64,000 bases of DNA from Bariatricus massiliensis (GCF_900086725.1 NZ_LT574837.1:292158-356157); one strand, 5' to 3'; positions 25,401 to 34,209 are shown, numbered from the stretch's first letter. Notes: generated from the sequence alone by a model not told the origin. Numbers and translations are program-made.

Positions 25401-27007
25401 TACACTGCCCCTGCCAGACTGGCATCGCCCTGAGCATAGCCGGTTACGCGGTCCGTTTTAACCACTTCAACACGGAATTTCTTCAGGATATTCTCGAAGT
25501 TTCTCTTTGTTACCTGTTTCCACTGTATCGGCGCTGTCTGATCGTCCGGTATGACGTAACGGATTGCCGTATCGACCTCTTCGACAGTATAAGGCTCATT
25601 TCCGCTAATCAAGACATTCTCAAACTTCGCTACGCCGGAAGCATCTGTAATGGCATACTCATCAACAGGTAACCCCGCAAGGGAAGTACCATACAAATGG
25701 AATGTAACGCCTTCCACATAATTGTCTTCTGAAGATTTAATAACCTCCAAAGAGCCACGTTTAAGCTTATTGTTGAATGTTACAGTTGATGTCTGGCCGC
25801 TGGCAATGGTAACTTTCTGGGTATCCTGCGGCAGATAGCGGTCTATCGACTGTTCCGTTACCGTATAAGTTCCAGGCATCAGCTGAATATCCACTGTGCC
25901 GTCTTTCTTTGTGGTTACAGTCTTATCTACGCCATTACCAGAAATATGGAAACTGATTCCGGATACCACACCGTCTTCTGATGTTTTGCGAATGCGTCCG
26001 GTACCATACGTCTCCGTATCAATCTTGAGATAGAACACCACCGGATCCTCAGCTCCACACATCATCGTCTGAAAACCGACACGCCCCCAGATCAACATAT
26101 CGTTTTTCACACCAGGAACACTCTTCTGCACACTGATAGATACCGGGCTGGTAATCATTTTACTGCTGGTAAAAGTATATTTGTTTCCAGAGCGGCTTAC
26201 CGTAATCCCATTACTGCTGCTGAATTTCAGATCTGCCATCGTATTGTTGGTATCTGTGAGAGTAAGGGAGTATTTCTTGGTTGCCGGGTCATACTTTAAC
26301 GTATGTACCTGCGCTGAACTGCTTTTGTTAGAAGCAAAGCTCGGAATGGTCGTATGCTGCGACATCTGACCTAAAATCCAGTTATAACACTGCTCCGCCG
26401 GACGGCCCTGGATGGTACGCAGGTAGTTATCCGCACGAATACCTGCCGGGTTTGTATGCAGATCCTGCGGACTGGTTCTGAGTTGCTGCTGATACTCCCA
26501 CAGAAGAATCTGTGTAGCCACCGCATAGTCATCCTCATTAGCGCCTGATACAGGGGAGCTTTTTCCCGGCTGCCAGCCATACACACTGGTCAGCATAATG
26601 CCATACTGGGCACTGTAGGGGAGATTCTGAAAATAAGCGCTGTTCTTTCCGCTCTGGGATCTATATCCGTTATCGGATGTACCGTAACTGATGCCAGACT
26701 CAATACAATACACAAAACGGCTCTCCGAACCATTGGAAATCATGTATTTCTTTCTGGCATTTCCGGCAGAGATTGTTTGCACGGAAGTATTACCGTCACT
26801 GTCATACACCAAAAAGCTGTATGAGCTTGCGGAATAGTAGTAGTTTCCGTCTGCACTGACATAATAATCGCCATAAAAGGATGACACCGTCTGTCCTTCT
26901 GATGGTGTAAAAGCAAAAACCGTCGTCGGTATTAAACCGATGACGGTCAGGAGACTTAATAATGCGGCAAGCAGGCGCCTGCCGCTTTCTTTGATTATCT
27001 TCTTCAT
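22484..27007 (-). CDS. Giant surface adhesin: thioester domain, about ten Cna-B repeats, sortase signal
   Basis: The 1507-residue protein has a signal peptide (about 1-33), a thioester domain in which Cys101 (FVYCIESG) and Gln166 (VATQILLW) would form the host-binding thioester, and then about ten SpaA/Cna-B-type units starting with strands such as GSLEVIKSSED, SFIRVEKHDAETG and GNLHLTKFDKD. A Glu/Thr/Asp-rich insert (about 630-720) interrupts one unit. The end is VPKTGDDFNPW, a membrane helix and KKRKKK, a variant LPxTG anchor. It is a cell-wall-attached adhesin, likely to aid contact with host or mating partner. No sortase is in the window. Confidence 0.9.
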   Translation of the reverse strand: MKKIIKESGRRLLAALLSLLTVIGLIPTTVFAFTPSEGQTVSSFYGDYYVSADGNYYYSASSYSFLVYDSDGNTSVQTISAGNARKKYMISNGSESRFVYCIESGISYGTSDNGYRSQSGKNSAYFQNLPYSAQYGIMLTSVYGWQPGKSSPVSGANEDDYAVATQILLWEYQQQLRTSPQDLHTNPAGIRADNYLRTIQGRPAEQCYNWILGQMSQHTTIPSFASNKSSSAQVHTLKYDPATKKYSLTLTDTNNTMADLKFSSSNGITVSRSGNKYTFTSSKMITSPVSISVQKSVPGVKNDMLIWGRVGFQTMMCGAEDPVVFYLKIDTETYGTGRIRKTSEDGVVSGISFHISGNGVDKTVTTKKDGTVDIQLMPGTYTVTEQSIDRYLPQDTQKVTIASGQTSTVTFNNKLKRGSLEVIKSSEDNYVEGVTFHLYGTSLAGLPVDEYAITDASGVAKFENVLISGNEPYTVEEVDTAIRYVIPDDQTAPIQWKQVTKRNFENILKKFRVEVVKTDRVTGYAQGDASLAGAVYGLYQGDELIASYTTDADGSFISDYFICNSNWTLREISPSPGYLLDETIYPIPAEPGNFTVELNQIPMDVTEQVIMGRIRLIKHIDAELDDSESTPAAREQEADMVMLAAVSGNDQPEETVDSNDVQTEEAVNGDNVQTDTENAEPEVSDEEVLETEESGTEENAAPETEAETNPYEPDPIPMDEIEASGHEGIIEQPEKDAKFQIYLASAGSFENAREAERDELITDADGFAISKDLPYGRYIVHQTEGMEGQAFIPDFTVFIRSNEQTYSYILNNLTQSSFIRVEKHDAETGKIIPAAGVGFQVRDLSTGEIISQTVYYPTPVTIDTFFTNDEGWLMLPCELSYGQYELIEKETCFGYVLDSEPVPFTVDGTQDVVVVEKHNMPQKGIIHITKTGEVFATVTEMDGVDKDGAEVMYQPVYEIRGLEGATYEIRAAEDIYTPDGTLRAAKGDVVDTITTAANGIASSKELYLGKYEIREIQAPFGMVLNQESKQVELVYAGQEIVVTEVSSGFYNERQKVQMSLEKMLEVNEVFGIGNNNELANITFGLYAAEDITAADGAVIPADGLIEVVSIDADGVGVVKTDLPFGSYYLKEHSTDAHYILSDEKYPVTFSYGSQEEAFVTVKANDGEAIVNELIYGSVSGKKVDENGDTLGGAKIGLFAPSVTEFTEENAIVATTSAEDGTFSFNDIPFGKWIIREIEQPEGFVLCTEQFPVVVNEDAQVIEVEITNEFIRGNLHLTKFDKDYPENKLSGAVFEVYRDTNGNKEFDKEDELLGVMEETEPGQYEMKDLLYGGVLIKEKTAPDGFYLDENTYYIMIDTDGKTYEVENEAGKGFYNQAFRGNLKIVKTSSDRKVEGFSFRIVGDNYDKTFQTDANGEIFIENLHVGKYTVTEVEDSVSAGYKRPDPVTVELVKDETLTVNVHNDKVTVDVPKTGDDFNPWMWVGLIAASAAGLGTSIFWAKKRKKKDTK

Positions 27008-27037
27008 TAAGGTTTACCTTCCTTTCGATTTTGGGCA

Positions 27038-27069
27038 TAAAAAAAGATCCCCGTATCATACAGGGAGCC
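27038..27069 (-). terminator. Hairpin terminator before the adhesin gene
   Basis: On the minus strand CTCCCTGTAT and ATACGGGGAT pair (27045-27068) and are followed by TTTTTTTATGCCCA and the adhesin ribosome site. Confidence 0.65.
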
Positions 27070-27079
27070 AGGCTTATGT

Positions 27080-27826
27080 TTAGTATAGAAAATAAAATGT
27101 ATAGCTTCCTCCTCCGTTATCCCGTACATAAATGGTAAAACAGGTAATCTGCGTACTTCCATAGGAAGCAATTGTAGACGGCATAGAGGTTACATAATTT
27201 TGAAGCGCCCGTTTCAGGTTATTTCCTTGAAAGGATTCGGACGCTGTTACCGGAGAGGCCCAAGAACAGGTATCCGGCGTACAGGGAGTCCCGTCATCAT
27301 CCGTAATGTGTGTCAGACCCATGGACTGCCCAAGTGCAATGAGCTCTGAGCGTATGGCTTCCACATCAAACGCATAATCATAGATGGTTTTCGGAGACTC
27401 CGGTTCGGCGGCAGGTGCAGAAGTCTCTTCTTGCTTCGGCTCTGCCGGAGGTTCTGTGGGTTTGGTCTGTTCCGGTTGATTTGGTTCCGGCTCTGGCTGC
27501 GCATTGTCTGCAGCAGTTTGCCTTGCCTCAGGAACATTTTCCTCTGCCCGATTCTGTGACTCTTTCCCAGACTCAGATTTTTTATCTGTTTCATGAACCG
27601 GATCCGGAAGCGATGTCTCCTCTTTCGGCTCACTCTGAGAGACTGGCTTTGATTCTTCTTTTGAAGCAGCTTTCTTCAGATTCTCATCTTCAGGTTCTTT
27701 TTCTGTATGAGACTGAGCGGTATGTTTGTTTTCCTGCCCATGGTCAACCACAGTGCTCACATCCTTAGAACAGGCTGTAAATGACAGAAGCATTGCCAGT
27801 ATCACGAATAAAGCGTATTTTTTCAT
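27080..27826 (-). CDS. Lipoprotein with long Glu/Pro/Lys-rich stalk
   Basis: The 248-residue protein starts MKKYALFVILAMLLSFTACS with lipobox FTAC. Residues about 25-150 are a low-complexity stalk rich in Glu, Pro, Ser and Lys. The last 95 residues (from IYDYAFDVEAIRSELIALGQ) form a compact domain with CTPDTCSW, perhaps disulfide-linked, that I do not recognise by name. A membrane-held lipoprotein in a conjugation operon could serve in mating contact or cell-wall passage. AAGGAGG precedes ATG 27826. Confidence 0.75.
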   Translation of the reverse strand: MKKYALFVILAMLLSFTACSKDVSTVVDHGQENKHTAQSHTEKEPEDENLKKAASKEESKPVSQSEPKEETSLPDPVHETDKKSESGKESQNRAEENVPEARQTAADNAQPEPEPNQPEQTKPTEPPAEPKQEETSAPAAEPESPKTIYDYAFDVEAIRSELIALGQSMGLTHITDDDGTPCTPDTCSWASPVTASESFQGNNLKRALQNYVTSMPSTIASYGSTQITCFTIYVRDNGGGSYTFYFLY

Positions 27827-27893
27827 GATGCATTCCTCCTTTGATCGCTTTCATTTACATTACACGACTGAGTATGGAGAAATACAACACATC

Positions 27894-28307
27894 TTAACCT
27901 GCAAGCTTATAGAACCCACGGTCCGCCTCATCAACGCACCGGTCAAGTATCTCAAAAAAACGCGGCGCATCCAGTTCTGCATCAAGCCACTGAGTTGCAC
28001 GGTAAGAATAGCAGCCGACCTCATCATTGATGGCATGGCTGCCGAGAATACTGTGCAGATTCAGTTCGTTTGTCATCTGTCTCTGTCTGGCGGTGCTCGG
28101 CTTTTCAAGTGCCTTGGCCAGGCAGAATACCAAAAGTGGATGAAGCTCGGAAAACGAAATCTGCAGATAATAATCCCGGTATCCTGCCATCAGGGATATT
28201 TCGTCCTGACTTTCGATTTCCAGTTCAGACAGGATCATCTTTCGGGTATGCTCGGCAATCTTTTTGCGCTTCTTCTGCTCAGCCTGGCTGAGATCACAAT
28301 GGTTCAT
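27894..28307 (-). CDS. Element-associated protein of unknown function
   Basis: The 137-residue, mostly helical protein has a basic N-terminus (AEQKKRKKIAEHTRKMILSE) and an acidic C-terminal half (LDAPRFFEILDRCVDEADRG). It has no signal peptide or recognised motif. ATG 28307 is chosen because AGGAGG stands eight bases before it; the longer frame to 28340 would cross this site. It lies between the S1 and lipoprotein genes of the conjugation operon. Confidence 0.65.
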   Translation of the reverse strand: MNHCDLSQAEQKKRKKIAEHTRKMILSELEIESQDEISLMAGYRDYYLQISFSELHPLLVFCLAKALEKPSTARQRQMTNELNLHSILGSHAINDEVGCYSYRATQWLDAELDAPRFFEILDRCVDEADRGFYKLAG

Positions 28308-28343
28308 GGATTTCCTCCTTTCTCTCAGATTGAGTTTCATATA

Positions 28344-29756
28344 TTATCTGGGGGCAGCGATATGTGTGATGGCGCCCCAAATCCTGTTGGAGTCATGGTT
28401 GATTCCCAGAATTCTGACGGTCACTCTCGAACCTCTGGGCGGACGGCCGCGCTTGGGATAACTGCACAAACAGTCGATACCGCCATCCAATGCCACAAAC
28501 ACGCCGTTGGTATCCACCATACTGACTGTACCCACATAGCGGTTGCCGACGGAATATCTGCGCAGTGCTTTCTCATATGGGTTTTCCCCAGACTGCTTGA
28601 CCGAGGCTGTTGCCTTGACATGGTTCCGATCACTGCGGTCCACCTCAAGCACTTTTACCAGGATACGTTGCCCGGGCTGGAAATGCGCTGCTGCGTCCAT
28701 CCATCTCTGGTAACTGAGTTCCCTGAGTGGAATGTAAATCTCCAGCCCGAAGAGATCCACGAAAATGCCGGCACGAATCACTGATACGATTCTGGCTTCT
28801 GCACACACACCTGAGTAAAGCAGATTGTTCCCATCCCTGTCTGTACCCAGATAATACTGCTTGCGTTTTGCCTTCATCGCCTCCAGACGACTCGCTGCCG
28901 CAATGCCGGATGACGGATCAATTCCTTTGACAATATAATCCACCTCCGCACCCAGACGCTTAGTAAGCATGTAATGCAGCACGTCCTCCGGAAGCCTGCC
29001 ACGATAATCCGCTGGCGGTTCTACCGCTTCCTCTGCAGGAATGATGACTTTGAACTCACCGTGGTAAATGACTGCGAAAGAACGGGATGGGTTGTCCTCG
29101 GGACGCTCTACGCCCTGAATGGTTCCAGTCAAAATGCGCCCGGTTTTCTGGGATTCCAGCAGATCCAGCAAATCATTTTTGGCTTTTTCAGCATCCGTCT
29201 CGACGCTGAGCTGGTCATCAATGGCCAGCACCGGTGTTGTCGGTCTGACAGATACACGCCTTTTTCTTGGCTTAGGCGCCTCCTCGACGCCGTCGGCGAT
29301 ATTTTTTTCCTCGGGATTTGCTTCTGTGTCAGACTGAGTTGTATTTTCCTTGGTCTTCTTACGCCCACGGGGTTTTTTCACCTTTTCCGGCTCAGTCTGA
29401 GAAACATCCTCCTGAGAGGACTCTTCGCCTAACGCGTTTCCTGAAGGGATATCATCTCCGGGAGAATCTGCATCGGTCTGGGAAGATATTTTCTCTTCCG
29501 GCTCCGAAGGCGGCTTCCCATCAGCCATTTCCATATCAGTCTGAGGGAGAATCCCACCTTCAGGATCTGCATCTCTGAATTCCTCTGAAGAGACATCCTC
29601 CAGGGAATCCTCTATATCAGTCTGGGGCAGCTCCGTATCCGGGGAGTCGTCTTCAGGCTGGGACATCTCCTCAAGTTCCGGATTCCCATCAGTCTGAGGG
29701 GTTGCTTCCTGCAAAATTTCCTCACCGGGAAGCTTTTCTTGTTTTTTTGTTGCCAT
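28344..29756 (-). CDS. S1 RNA-binding domain protein with acidic repetitive N-terminus
   Basis: The 470-residue protein has an acidic, low-complexity N-terminal third (about 1-150) with a recurring (P/S)QTD/E motif about eight times, a basic PRGRKK patch, and a C-terminal part with two S1-like OB folds: YSGVCAEARIVSVIRAGIFV with IYIPLRELSYQRW, and YVGTVSMVDTNGVFVALDGG. S1 domains bind single-stranded RNA or DNA. It lies directly upstream in order of transcription of small element proteins and follows VirD4; a role in nucleic-acid handling during transfer is inferred. AGGAGG precedes ATG 29756. Confidence 0.82.
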   Translation of the reverse strand: MATKKQEKLPGEEILQEATPQTDGNPELEEMSQPEDDSPDTELPQTDIEDSLEDVSSEEFRDADPEGGILPQTDMEMADGKPPSEPEEKISSQTDADSPGDDIPSGNALGEESSQEDVSQTEPEKVKKPRGRKKTKENTTQSDTEANPEEKNIADGVEEAPKPRKRRVSVRPTTPVLAIDDQLSVETDAEKAKNDLLDLLESQKTGRILTGTIQGVERPEDNPSRSFAVIYHGEFKVIIPAEEAVEPPADYRGRLPEDVLHYMLTKRLGAEVDYIVKGIDPSSGIAAASRLEAMKAKRKQYYLGTDRDGNNLLYSGVCAEARIVSVIRAGIFVDLFGLEIYIPLRELSYQRWMDAAAHFQPGQRILVKVLEVDRSDRNHVKATASVKQSGENPYEKALRRYSVGNRYVGTVSMVDTNGVFVALDGGIDCLCSYPKRGRPPRGSRVTVRILGINHDSNRIWGAITHIAAPR

Positions 29757-29776
29757 AATTAGTACCTCCTGTAAAT

Positions 29777-31633
29777 TTAAAATTCAGCCGGCGGTTTTGC
29801 CGAGCTGTAAAGGCTTTTTTTACGTGCCGGCTTTTTCTCCGGCTCTGCTACTGGAACTGGTTCACTAAGTATTGTAAATATTGTTGCTGGCTGGTAATCC
29901 ATGATGGATGCCCTCACAATCTGTCTTGACATGGGATGTTTTGTAAAATCCAGTTTTTCAAGCTTCAAGAGATTGCAGCCTCGTATGACGCAGAGCATTT
30001 CTTCGTTTGGAAGCCGCAGGACCTCATCCGGAGTCAGAAGCCGCCTTCGTCCCTGACCCTCAGTATGACGGTACTGGGGTATGACCTGAGCGACCGCAAT
30101 GGTTTGCCTCACCGTCATAGTAGAATTTACCTGCACGGACATATCTCCGGATCTTGCTGAGATATACTCAGCCGTAACCTCATCCGTACATCCAAGCATC
30201 AACTGGATGTCGCAGTTGCCGATGATTTCGGCCCACAGATTATTTGGATACCGGTTCTGTAACTGACCCAGGCTCTGCACTGCCAGCATCACACGGATGT
30301 CTCTGGAACGCACCACCGAAAGAGAACGGGCAAAATCTGATCCGTCTTCTGCACCACCGATGCGACCCACGTTGTTAAACTCATCCAAGATCAAATTTAC
30401 GGGCACATCGCAACGGCCGTTTGGCCGGCTGTCTGCATAGCGAGTTAATTTAATAAACATGAACGAAAAAAAGAGCGATGACAGGAATGCCATGGTGGCA
30501 TCTTGATCGCTCAGGATAATATAATATGCGCATCTGTGTCTGGCAGGAGAGGTCAGATCAATGTCAGACTGACTTGTAATCCGCTGCACTGCCTGGTTTT
30601 GCAGCACTTGCAGCCGCGTGCCGAGACCTAAAATGATTCCTGATTTTACAGTATCGCTGGACTGGGCAAACAGATTAAAAGGCGCCCTCGCCGGATGGTC
30701 AAGGGGAAGCTTATCGAACATGGCTGTCAGCTGTCGCTCACTGTTCTGAGTCAGAAGCTGGTATACTGCAGTAAGGTGCTTCATGTCCTGACTTCGGGTT
30801 CTATCCTGGTCTACCAGAAGAATAAGAGCCTTTAAAAGATTGCCCTCTCCGTTATCCCAAAAGTGATCTCCTTTACCAGAACTGGTATTGCCGATAATAA
30901 CATTGGTCAGCACTTGTGCCATTAGGGTATCACCGTTTAAGTCTGACATACAGTTCCACGAATCTCCATGGTCAGGTGTGACGAGATTGTAAATCTTCAC
31001 CTCATAGCCTGCCTGCCGGTACATTTCTGCTGTGTCTGCATACAGTTCGGCTTTACTGTCTGTGATAATCACGGATTCGCCACGCTTTAGTGCCTGAAAC
31101 AGTGAATTCCGGATGATTGCCCGGGATTTCATGGTGCCCGACGCACCAAATATGGCAATGTGTCGATTGAGTCTGGTGTCTTTTGGCATACAGACCGCTT
31201 TTCCCTTATACTCACCCAGAATCGTTCCTTCAGCCTTATCAACAGAAGACACCTCCAGTACCTCACGCATTTCTTTTTCTTCCATCCATGAGGCGGTTCC
31301 GTAAATCCCTGACTTGCTTTTGGTGAAGCCTCTGGGGTCATAGCTTTTTCCATCAAACTTATCGTGAAGCTTGATGTAAGCAAAAATCCCTCCGCCAAGG
31401 ATCAGGGTTCCAAGCATTCCTTTCAGCCCGTCTGGGGTAAACGCCATTGGGAAACAAACCGCAGGATTCCAGCTGACCGGTTTCATGGCGGCCTCGCCTG
31501 CAAGCCCGTCTGCCTGCATCCATGCTGCGTAGTTTGTAAACAACTGGCCAAGCATTCCACCAAGATATAAAAACGCTGCGCATCCCAGTATGATGGCCGC
31601 CACAATGGCAGCCGTTCTTTTTTTATCTTTCAA
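29777..31633 (-). CDS. VirD4/TraG-type conjugative coupling ATPase
   Basis: The 618-residue protein has two N-terminal membrane helices (about 7-30 and 55-105 region), a Walker A loop in IFGASGTMKSRAII, a Walker B region NLILDEFNNVGRIGG and VRSRDIRVMLAVQSLGQLQN further on, the pattern of type IV coupling proteins that deliver the relaxase-DNA complex to the channel. TTG 31633 is taken as start because AAGGAGGAATTTGC precedes it; it overlaps the end of the upstream gene by 11 bases. The longer frame to 31819 lies inside that gene and is rejected. Confidence 0.9.
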   Translation of the reverse strand: MKDKKRTAAIVAAIILGCAAFLYLGGMLGQLFTNYAAWMQADGLAGEAAMKPVSWNPAVCFPMAFTPDGLKGMLGTLILGGGIFAYIKLHDKFDGKSYDPRGFTKSKSGIYGTASWMEEKEMREVLEVSSVDKAEGTILGEYKGKAVCMPKDTRLNRHIAIFGASGTMKSRAIIRNSLFQALKRGESVIITDSKAELYADTAEMYRQAGYEVKIYNLVTPDHGDSWNCMSDLNGDTLMAQVLTNVIIGNTSSGKGDHFWDNGEGNLLKALILLVDQDRTRSQDMKHLTAVYQLLTQNSERQLTAMFDKLPLDHPARAPFNLFAQSSDTVKSGIILGLGTRLQVLQNQAVQRITSQSDIDLTSPARHRCAYYIILSDQDATMAFLSSLFFSFMFIKLTRYADSRPNGRCDVPVNLILDEFNNVGRIGGAEDGSDFARSLSVVRSRDIRVMLAVQSLGQLQNRYPNNLWAEIIGNCDIQLMLGCTDEVTAEYISARSGDMSVQVNSTMTVRQTIAVAQVIPQYRHTEGQGRRRLLTPDEVLRLPNEEMLCVIRGCNLLKLEKLDFTKHPMSRQIVRASIMDYQPATIFTILSEPVPVAEPEKKPARKKSLYSSAKPPAEF

Positions 31634-32777
31634 GCAAATTCCTCCTTTCTGGGCAAAGCTCCTCTTCCACCGAGTCCATTCCGATGGTTTTGATGCTGGC
31701 AAGCCCGCCCAAGTATTCCCGGAGGAAGTGCGTCTGATGGGGAAAACATAGAACCTCAAACTGTCCGGTTCGGTTTTCAATTGCTTCCCGAAAACGGATG
31801 AGTCTTGCAATGTCCCCATCCAGATGCGATAAGATATTTACGCCGTCTACACAGGCGTCATATTCAAAAAGCCCTCGGTCGTAGGATCTGACCTCAGGCT
31901 CAAATAAAAGTTCAAGTAGCTGCGCTTTCCAGTCTGGTACAGAAAAGAGACGCAGCTGCCGGATGCCACCCCCGTTCATTGGAATAAAATGGATATGGCG
32001 GTAAATGGAATCAAAACGAAACTCCAACCGCCTGGTTTTGTCTGATTCTAACAGTGTCCGCAGGGCTATCTCTCCAGACCGGCCAAATAATATCGCTGAG
32101 TCTACCTCAGAAATACCAGTATTCAGTCTTGTAAGCTCAATCAGGCTGTGGAGAGCTTTAAACTCACCCATGCCGCTCCACTTCATTACGGCATCCCTTG
32201 TATTATAAACAGCATAACAATTGCTGGAAGAAAATATTGCGCCGGCCATACGGGTGAACATCGTCTTGTTCATCTCTGTCTCTCCGACTTTTTTCATATC
32301 CTTTGCCAGATAAAAACAGGGCTTGTCAGGTATAACCTGCAGCATCTCCCGGTTCTGAAGTCTGGGGAGAAGATAAGGTCTTGCCTCCATACCGGCTTTC
32401 ATACACATTGCCGCAGCCTCTGAAACACGATGATTCCTATCCCGGTGCGAGGCATCACCCGGAAAACGATGTTCCCAGAATGAGTCCATATAATATTCAT
32501 ACACACCCGGATAAAGCCATTCCAGTATGGGAAGTGCACCCTTATAGAGCCGGATGCTTTTTCCTGCCCCTTTTCCAGATATGGTCAGCAGGCGGCAGGT
32601 GATTTCATCACAGGAATGATAGTTGCGAATCGTCTGAAGCGTAGTCAGCCTGGAAACGAGAGCCTTATAGACCCGCTCACTCCCAAGCAGGGAAAGGCTA
32701 TGAAATGGGAACTCTCCCGAAAATGAGAGAAGCATGACGAGCTGCCAGACCTGACTGCCCGGGCGAAAATGCACCAT
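31623..32777 (-). CDS. Conjugation-operon protein of unknown function
   Basis: The 384-residue soluble protein starts with a winged-helix-like part (VWQLVMLLSFSGEFPFHSLS, then RVYKALVSRLTTLQTIRNYH) and has no signal peptide. The middle has a HRDRNHRVSEAAAMCMKAGM helix and the C-terminal half a mixed alpha/beta domain. I do not recognise a relaxase or nuclease motif, although a replication-relaxation-like role would fit the layout. ATG 32777 has GGAGG at eight bases. The end overlaps the VirD4 start. Confidence 0.7.
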   Translation of the reverse strand: MVHFRPGSQVWQLVMLLSFSGEFPFHSLSLLGSERVYKALVSRLTTLQTIRNYHSCDEITCRLLTISGKGAGKSIRLYKGALPILEWLYPGVYEYYMDSFWEHRFPGDASHRDRNHRVSEAAAMCMKAGMEARPYLLPRLQNREMLQVIPDKPCFYLAKDMKKVGETEMNKTMFTRMAGAIFSSSNCYAVYNTRDAVMKWSGMGEFKALHSLIELTRLNTGISEVDSAILFGRSGEIALRTLLESDKTRRLEFRFDSIYRHIHFIPMNGGGIRQLRLFSVPDWKAQLLELLFEPEVRSYDRGLFEYDACVDGVNILSHLDGDIARLIRFREAIENRTGQFEVLCFPHQTHFLREYLGGLASIKTIGMDSVEEELCPERRNLLER

Positions 32778-32792
32778 AGCACTCACCTCCGC

Positions 32793-32969
32793 TCATAAGC
32801 ATTTTCCGACAACATGACTGCTCTCTTTGTCGGAATTTCCAGCGTAAATACGTCCCCAAATCGCTGCTATACTGGGCTTTTTGCTCCTTTTGGAATATAT
32901 GTAATTTTTCTTGTCCAAAAAAGTTCCGTTTTTACATAGGTTTTTACGGCTCAATTTATCTTTTTTCAT
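32793..32969 (-). CDS. Small basic ORF, uncertain
   Basis: A 58-codon frame starts at ATG 32969, overlapping the end of the upstream gene by 14 bases with GGGGGTGG before it. The product is very basic (MKKDKLSRKNLCKNGTFLDK). It fills most of an otherwise empty 178-base gap in a tight operon. It has no recognised relatives and may not be a gene. Confidence 0.3.
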   Translation of the reverse strand: MKKDKLSRKNLCKNGTFLDKKNYIYSKRSKKPSIAAIWGRIYAGNSDKESSHVVGKCL

Positions 32970-33627
32970 AGAGTTCCACCCCCTCATCCGGCATTGTGTT
33001 TTCCATAGCCAGCCATATAGGAAATTCTTTCTTCGGCACCACATATACCTCCGTCCGTTCCTCCTGTCCTGCTGTGCTACAGTAATAGTGAGAGCATACC
33101 GCCGGACTGTCGTCCGGCATCACATACATGGCAACAATATCTGAAACCATGTTGATTTCAATGTTATCATGATCCCGCATTTTTCTTTCGGGTCTGGCTC
33201 TGTCATATACATGACGGTAAATCAGAACACAATCCTGATACCGCACAGGCGGTCGCTTTTCAAAAAAGGCTCGCATGGCAGGATATAAGAAAGAGCGGAT
33301 ATAATCCGCTGACCCGCCCGCCTTCTTTGGGAGCAATGCTGGGATGCGAAGGCAAAACCAACGCTCCTCTGTAAAACCAATTTCTACGGGAATACAATCC
33401 TTTATCCGGTGCTCCACCTCAAGCTTTGCATTCCGCACGCCGGTATACGCGGGAAGCACCCGCGTCAGAAGCACCAGCCGCTCCGCCGTTTCTTCCAGAT
33501 TAAGAGAATGCAGATAAACTTCATAGATACTCCCGTTTTCACAAAACCATTGTACAGAAGCAAGCTGCTCCTGCAATTTCTTATCCAATCTCCCGATCTT
33601 ATCCAACGTGTCCAGAAATTTCGTCAT
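32956..33627 (-). CDS. Element-associated protein of unknown function (DUF6100-like, uncertain)
   Basis: The 223-residue protein has a helical, coiled-coil-like N-terminus (FLDTLDKIGRLDKKLQEQLA) and a mixed domain with RYQDCVLIYRHVYDRARPER and NIEINMVSDIVAMYVM, where a divalent pattern HVYD..R..D is suggestive but not diagnostic. The order in the operon, between DUF5697 and the winged-helix protein, is that of clostridial element conjugation genes. The start overlaps the DUF5697 end by 29 bases. Confidence 0.6.
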   Translation of the reverse strand: MTKFLDTLDKIGRLDKKLQEQLASVQWFCENGSIYEVYLHSLNLEETAERLVLLTRVLPAYTGVRNAKLEVEHRIKDCIPVEIGFTEERWFCLRIPALLPKKAGGSADYIRSFLYPAMRAFFEKRPPVRYQDCVLIYRHVYDRARPERKMRDHDNIEINMVSDIVAMYVMPDDSPAVCSHYYCSTAGQEERTEVYVVPKKEFPIWLAMENTMPDEGVELYEKR

Positions 33628-34150
33628 CGCTCACTGCCTCCTCTGAATAGAAAGTAACCCCCGGCTCCTCGTCCCCCTGAAAGTCCACTGTCGCAAACAG
33701 GCAGGGAGCGTGAGGAAGCCGCATCCCATATGCCATAGAAATACGGGGAAGAACGATAATATACTTCAAATCCTCCTGAGGCTGGAGCAGTTTCAAAAGG
33801 TTCTGCTCACCTTCGTATAACACCACGATTTCGTAACCGGTATTCTCCTTTAAGAAAAAAAGCTGAGATGGATAAACCGCCGGATAATGTGCCATCGGGT
33901 CCACATAATCAATGAATTTCAAAAGAACCCATACGGCAAGAATCGTTCTCTGATCCGGTTTATCCATTGCATCCAGCCCAATATAATAGCCGCTCGACAC
34001 ATCCGCAATCCGCATCTGCTTCTTCAGGTTCCGCAGGATTTTATCTGCGGTCTGGGCTGGCTTTTGCAGCATTCGTGTAATCTGAGTTTTCGGCAAAGCT
34101 CCGTACTGTGAGAGCCATTTTACAACATACTGCTCATCTTGCAGCAACAT
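33599..34150 (-). CDS. DUF5697-like element protein
   Basis: The 183-residue protein begins with a winged-helix-like segment (DEQYVVKWLSQYGALPKTQI, then LRNLKKQMRIADVSSGYYIG) and continues with a mixed alpha/beta half. It resembles DUF5697 proteins next to VirB4 in clostridial elements; function unknown. ATG 34150 is preceded by AAGGAGG at eight bases, so the GTG at 34159 is rejected. A hairpin across the end of virB4 lies just before it. Confidence 0.65.
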   Translation of the reverse strand: MLLQDEQYVVKWLSQYGALPKTQITRMLQKPAQTADKILRNLKKQMRIADVSSGYYIGLDAMDKPDQRTILAVWVLLKFIDYVDPMAHYPAVYPSQLFFLKENTGYEIVVLYEGEQNLLKLLQPQEDLKYIIVLPRISMAYGMRLPHAPCLFATVDFQGDEEPGVTFYSEEAVSDDEISGHVG

Positions 34151-34182
34151 AGGCAACACCTCCTTTTTGTAAGTATTTTCCT

Positions 34183-34209
34183 TAAAATGCGTATTCTACG
34201 CAGAATGCG
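34183..34209 (-). terminator. Small hairpin over the virB4 stop codon
   Basis: On the minus strand ACGCATTCT-GCGT-AGAATACGCAT (near 34187-34209) is followed by TTTTAAGG. It could dampen transcription into the DUF5697 gene. The T-run is short. Confidence 0.4.

Noticed and set aside
27726..28784. A 352-codon plus-strand frame
   Set aside because: It crosses three well-supported minus-strand genes with good ribosome sites and has no recognisable domain.
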